Source of the DNA: Atopobium sp.
Lineage (GTDB): Bacteria; Actinomycetota; Coriobacteriia; Coriobacteriales; Atopobiaceae
Assembly (NCBI GenBank): GCA_015259045.1
Contig: JABZHD010000011.1
Span: 1-16,042 of the forward strand
Length of the DNA: 16,042 nt
Direction of reading: 5' to 3'
Every line of letters begins with the position of its first letter. The stretch's first letter is position 1. The notes below the pieces were generated by a model that worked only from the letters and a program-made list of their open reading frames with translations, had not been told where the DNA came from and did no database searches. Both the position numbers and the translations under genes were made by a program. Positions 14,006 through 16,042 of the stretch are shown here, piece by piece.

Positions 14006-15253
14006 ATGAGTAAGTATGCTTTTGTAGGCGGCAAGCTCGTTGACGGTACTGGCGCTGCACCAGTTGAGGACTCCCTTGTCCTTATCGATGACGACAAGAT
14101 TACCTATGCTGGTCCTCGTAAAGAGGTCCCAGAGGGATATGAGGTACGTGACGCATCTGGCCATACCGTAATGCCTGGTCTTGTTGATACACACCTGCAC
14201 TTCTCCGGCAACCTGACCGACAACGATAACGACTGGGTTATCGAGTCCGTTGCTCAGAAGCAGGCATGCGCAGTCAAGCAGGCTTATGATGCTCTTACCC
14301 ACGGCCTTACCACTGTCGTTGAGATTGGCCGAAATGGTATTGCTATCCGCGACCTCGTTAACATGGGCATTATGCAGGGTCCTCGTATCTTTGCTACCGG
14401 CCTTGGCCTTTGCCGCGTTGCTGGTCACGGTGACTCTCACCACCTGCCACTGCAGATCTCCAAGGATGGACACCCTTGGGGCGACCAGGTAGACGGTCCA
14501 TGGGAGCTTCGTAAGGCAATCCGCCGTCGTCTTCGTGAAGAGCCTGACGGCATCAAGATCTGGGCAACCGGTGGCGGCATTTGGCGCTGGGACTCCGACC
14601 GTCTGCAGCTCTTCTGCACCGAGGAGATCAAGGCAATTGCTGACGAGTGCGCACTGGTAGGCATTCCTCTGTACGCTCACTCCTACAATAACTTTGACGC
14701 TGCATATGACTGCGTCCGCTTTGGTTGCAAGCAGCTCATTCACGGCTTTGAGCTTGACGAGCGCACCATGAAGCTTATGGCTGAGCAGGGAACATACTTC
14801 ACCCCAACCATCGGCTTCCTGCCAACTTGGTACGGAACTTATCCACCAGACTGGACTCCAGAGCTTGACGCATTCCCAGGCGAGACTGTTGTCGAGAAGG
14901 GCCTTGCACGCACCTACGCTAACCTGCGTAAGGCTTATGATATGGGTATCACCATTACCATCGGCTCTGACTCCTTCAGCTTTGTCACTCCTTACGGCTA
15001 CGTCACCATCGATGAGATGTATGACTTTGTCGAGAAGGTTGGCATCTCCATCCTTGATACTGTTGCAGCTGCTACTTACAACGGCGCAAAGATGCTTGGC
15101 AAGGAGAACGAGTTTGGTGCTGTCAAGGAAGGCCTCTCCGCTGATATCCTTGTAGTCAAGGGCGACGTTGCTAACAACATCCGCGACCTCACGCCTGAGA
15201 ACATGGACGTCATCATGAAGGAAGGCAAGATTATTGATCGCGGTAGCTTCTAA
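14006..15253 (+). CDS. Metal-dependent amidohydrolase (imidazolonepropionase/Xaa-Pro-dipeptidase-like)
   Basis: A 415-residue cytoplasmic hydrolase of the amidohydrolase superfamily. The short N-terminal beta region (VDGTGAAPVEDSLVLIDDDKI) and GLVDTHLHF with His63 and His65 open the barrel; IKIWATGGG carries Lys184, the probable carbamylated bridging residue; His225 (YAHSYN), His246 (IHGFEL) and Asp322 (IGSDSF) complete a two-metal site. This pattern fits the group acting on N-acyl amino acids or prolyl dipeptides, but the substrate cannot be read. ATG 14006 is chosen over ATG 13997 because GGAAGG (13991-13996) sits nine bases before the former and abuts the latter. It is a single gene with its own terminator. 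Use of CGT/CGC for nearly all Arg hints at good expression. Confidence 0.9.
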   Translation: MSKYAFVGGKLVDGTGAAPVEDSLVLIDDDKITYAGPRKEVPEGYEVRDASGHTVMPGLVDTHLHFSGNLTDNDNDWVIESVAQKQACAVKQAYDALTHGLTTVVEIGRNGIAIRDLVNMGIMQGPRIFATGLGLCRVAGHGDSHHLPLQISKDGHPWGDQVDGPWELRKAIRRRLREEPDGIKIWATGGGIWRWDSDRLQLFCTEEIKAIADECALVGIPLYAHSYNNFDAAYDCVRFGCKQLIHGFELDERTMKLMAEQGTYFTPTIGFLPTWYGTYPPDWTPELDAFPGETVVEKGLARTYANLRKAYDMGITITIGSDSFSFVTPYGYVTIDEMYDFVEKVGISILDTVAAATYNGAKMLGKENEFGAVKEGLSADILVVKGDVANNIRDLTPENMDVIMKEGKIIDRGSF

Positions 15254-15284
15254 GCTTCCAGCTCGATAATTTGTAACGCGAAGT

Positions 15285-15321
15285 TGGGCCCTGACTCACT
15301 TAAGCGTCAGGGCCCACTTTT
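15285..15321 (+). terminator. Intrinsic terminator after the amidohydrolase
   Basis: TGGGCCCTGAC (15285-15295) pairs with GTCAGGGCCCA (15306-15316) around a ten-base loop and is followed by CTTTT. It separates the amidohydrolase from the CobW-type gene. Confidence 0.9.
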
Positions 15322-15377
15322 ACAAACAAGAAGTTTATTCTTTGATATAAAAGTTTGACATTTGATAGGAGCTCACT

Positions 15378-16042
15378 ATGTCTGAACCAAAGCAGGTGAA
15401 AATTGTGCTGCTTACCGGCTATTTAGGCGCAGGTAAGACCACTATTTTGAACCACATTCTCTCTAACACTGAAGGTATTCACGCAGCAGTCATTGTCAAT
15501 GACATTGGCGAGATTAACGTTGATGCTGGTCTTATTAAAGACGGCGGCTTCGCTAAAGAGGGCGACGTTATTCCTCTCACTAACGGTTGCCTCTGCTGCA
15601 CCCTTTCTAATGACTTGGCACTTCAGTTGGGTGATTTGGCCGATACCGAGGAGTTTGACTACATCATTATTGAGGCTTCGGGCATCTGCGAGCCAATCCC
15701 CATTACCTATAACATTTCTGCATTCTGCAATCAGAGCCAGCATGCAACTAATCACTCTCACCTCAACCTTGATAACATCGTCGCAGTTGTTGACTGTGCT
15801 CGCATGTTTGAGGAGTTCCACAACGGTGCCGATCTTCTCGACCCAGATATTGAAGAGGATGACATCGAGAACCTGCTTATTCAGCAGATTGAGTTCTGCT
15901 CTACGCTGGTGCTCAACAAGACCGATCTGGTTACTCCAGAGCAGCTCCACGAGCTTAAGGCCCTTGTGCGCGGCCTGCAGAAAGACGCCGTTATTGTTGA
16001 GGCGGTCAACGGCGACATTCCAATGAGCGAGCTTATCAATAC
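15378..16042 (+). CDS. CobW/COG0523-family GTPase, 3' end outside the window
   Basis: The first 221 codons of a G3E-class GTPase; the gene runs off the right edge. GYLGAGKT (14-21) is the Walker A loop, VNDIGEINVD (40-49) the switch region, NGCLCCTL (69-76) the family's CxCC metal-binding motif, EASGICEP (99-106) the Walker B area and NKTD (180-183) the guanine-specificity motif. A His-containing stretch HATNHSH (122-128) could add metal ligands. Relatives act as metallochaperones or metal-delivery GTPases (zinc, cobalamin cobalt, nitrile hydratase); with a Zn/Cd-type ATPase three genes away, a zinc role is plausible but inferred. ATG 15378 has AGGAG (15367-15371) six bases upstream. Confidence 0.9.
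   Translation, partial: MSEPKQVKIVLLTGYLGAGKTTILNHILSNTEGIHAAVIVNDIGEINVDAGLIKDGGFAKEGDVIPLTNGCLCCTLSNDLALQLGDLADTEEFDYIIIEASGICEPIPITYNISAFCNQSQHATNHSHLNLDNIVAVVDCARMFEEFHNGADLLDPDIEEDDIENLLIQQIEFCSTLVLNKTDLVTPEQLHELKALVRGLQKDAVIVEAVNGDIPMSELIN

Noticed and set aside
13943-14743. 266-residue minus-strand frame opposite the amidohydrolase
   Set aside because: The plus strand carries a complete amidohydrolase with all metal-binding motifs; the antisense frame resembles no family and has no ribosome site.
15319-15351. TTTACA with TATAAA as a promoter for the CobW-type gene
   Set aside because: The spacing is 21 bases, too long for a normal promoter; only the -10-like TATAAA is suggestive.
15423-15950. 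Minus-strand frame opposite the CobW-type gene
   Set aside because: The plus-strand frame has Walker A, CxCC and NKxD motifs in order; the antisense frame is a by-product of codon bias.

Overview
The window looks like chromosome of a Gram-positive actinobacterium of class Coriobacteriia, most likely the Atopobium/Lancefieldella/Olsenella group. The grounds are moderate GC, strong AGGAG-type ribosome binding sites, wall-binding (choline-binding-like) repeats, an orphan P1B metal ATPase, and a YidC domain fused to a teichoic-acid-type transferase. The genus is an inference from gene style, not a proven assignment. There are no rRNA or tRNA genes, insertion sequences, phage genes or CRISPR arrays.

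Layout. 92-901 (-): AraC-type regulator. 902-1363: long AT-rich divergent intergenic region with candidate promoters and a 16-bp tandem repeat. 1364-6596 (+): four tightly overlapping genes: a YidC/Oxa1-CDP-glycerol glycerophosphotransferase fusion; a polytopic membrane phosphoglycerol transferase of the LTA-synthase/sulfatase type; a short protein of glucan/choline-binding repeats; and a membrane-anchored extracytoplasmic protein. 6625-6658: strong hairpin between convergent genes. 6739-8454 (-): a protein with an OST-HTH/LOTUS-like N-terminus, a long acidic Pro-Glu linker and a DUF3825-like C-terminus. 8600-10003 (+): membrane-anchored glycerophosphodiester phosphodiesterase with its own terminator. 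10246-12141 (+): Zn/Cd-type P1B ATPase preceded by a perfect 16-bp palindrome. 12243-13725 (-): trmB and yfbR as a probable operon. 14006-15253 (+): metal-dependent amidohydrolase ending at a strong terminator. 15378 to the edge (+): COG0523/CobW-family GTPase, truncated by the window.

How the genes may work together. The first operon reads as an envelope module: the fusion protein would combine a membrane insertase-like fold with polyglycerophosphate (or similar) transfer on the cytoplasmic side, the sulfatase-fold enzyme would transfer phosphoglycerol-type groups outside, and the last two products would sit at the wall or membrane. The GDPD acts on glycerophosphodiesters and may belong to the same chemistry although it is transcribed separately. 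The metal ATPase and the CobW-type GTPase both suggest transition-metal handling. TrmB (tRNA modification) and YfbR (dNMP dephosphorylation) are housekeeping genes. The main candidate for an undescribed system is the YidC-TagF fusion operon; second is the LOTUS-DUF3825 protein.
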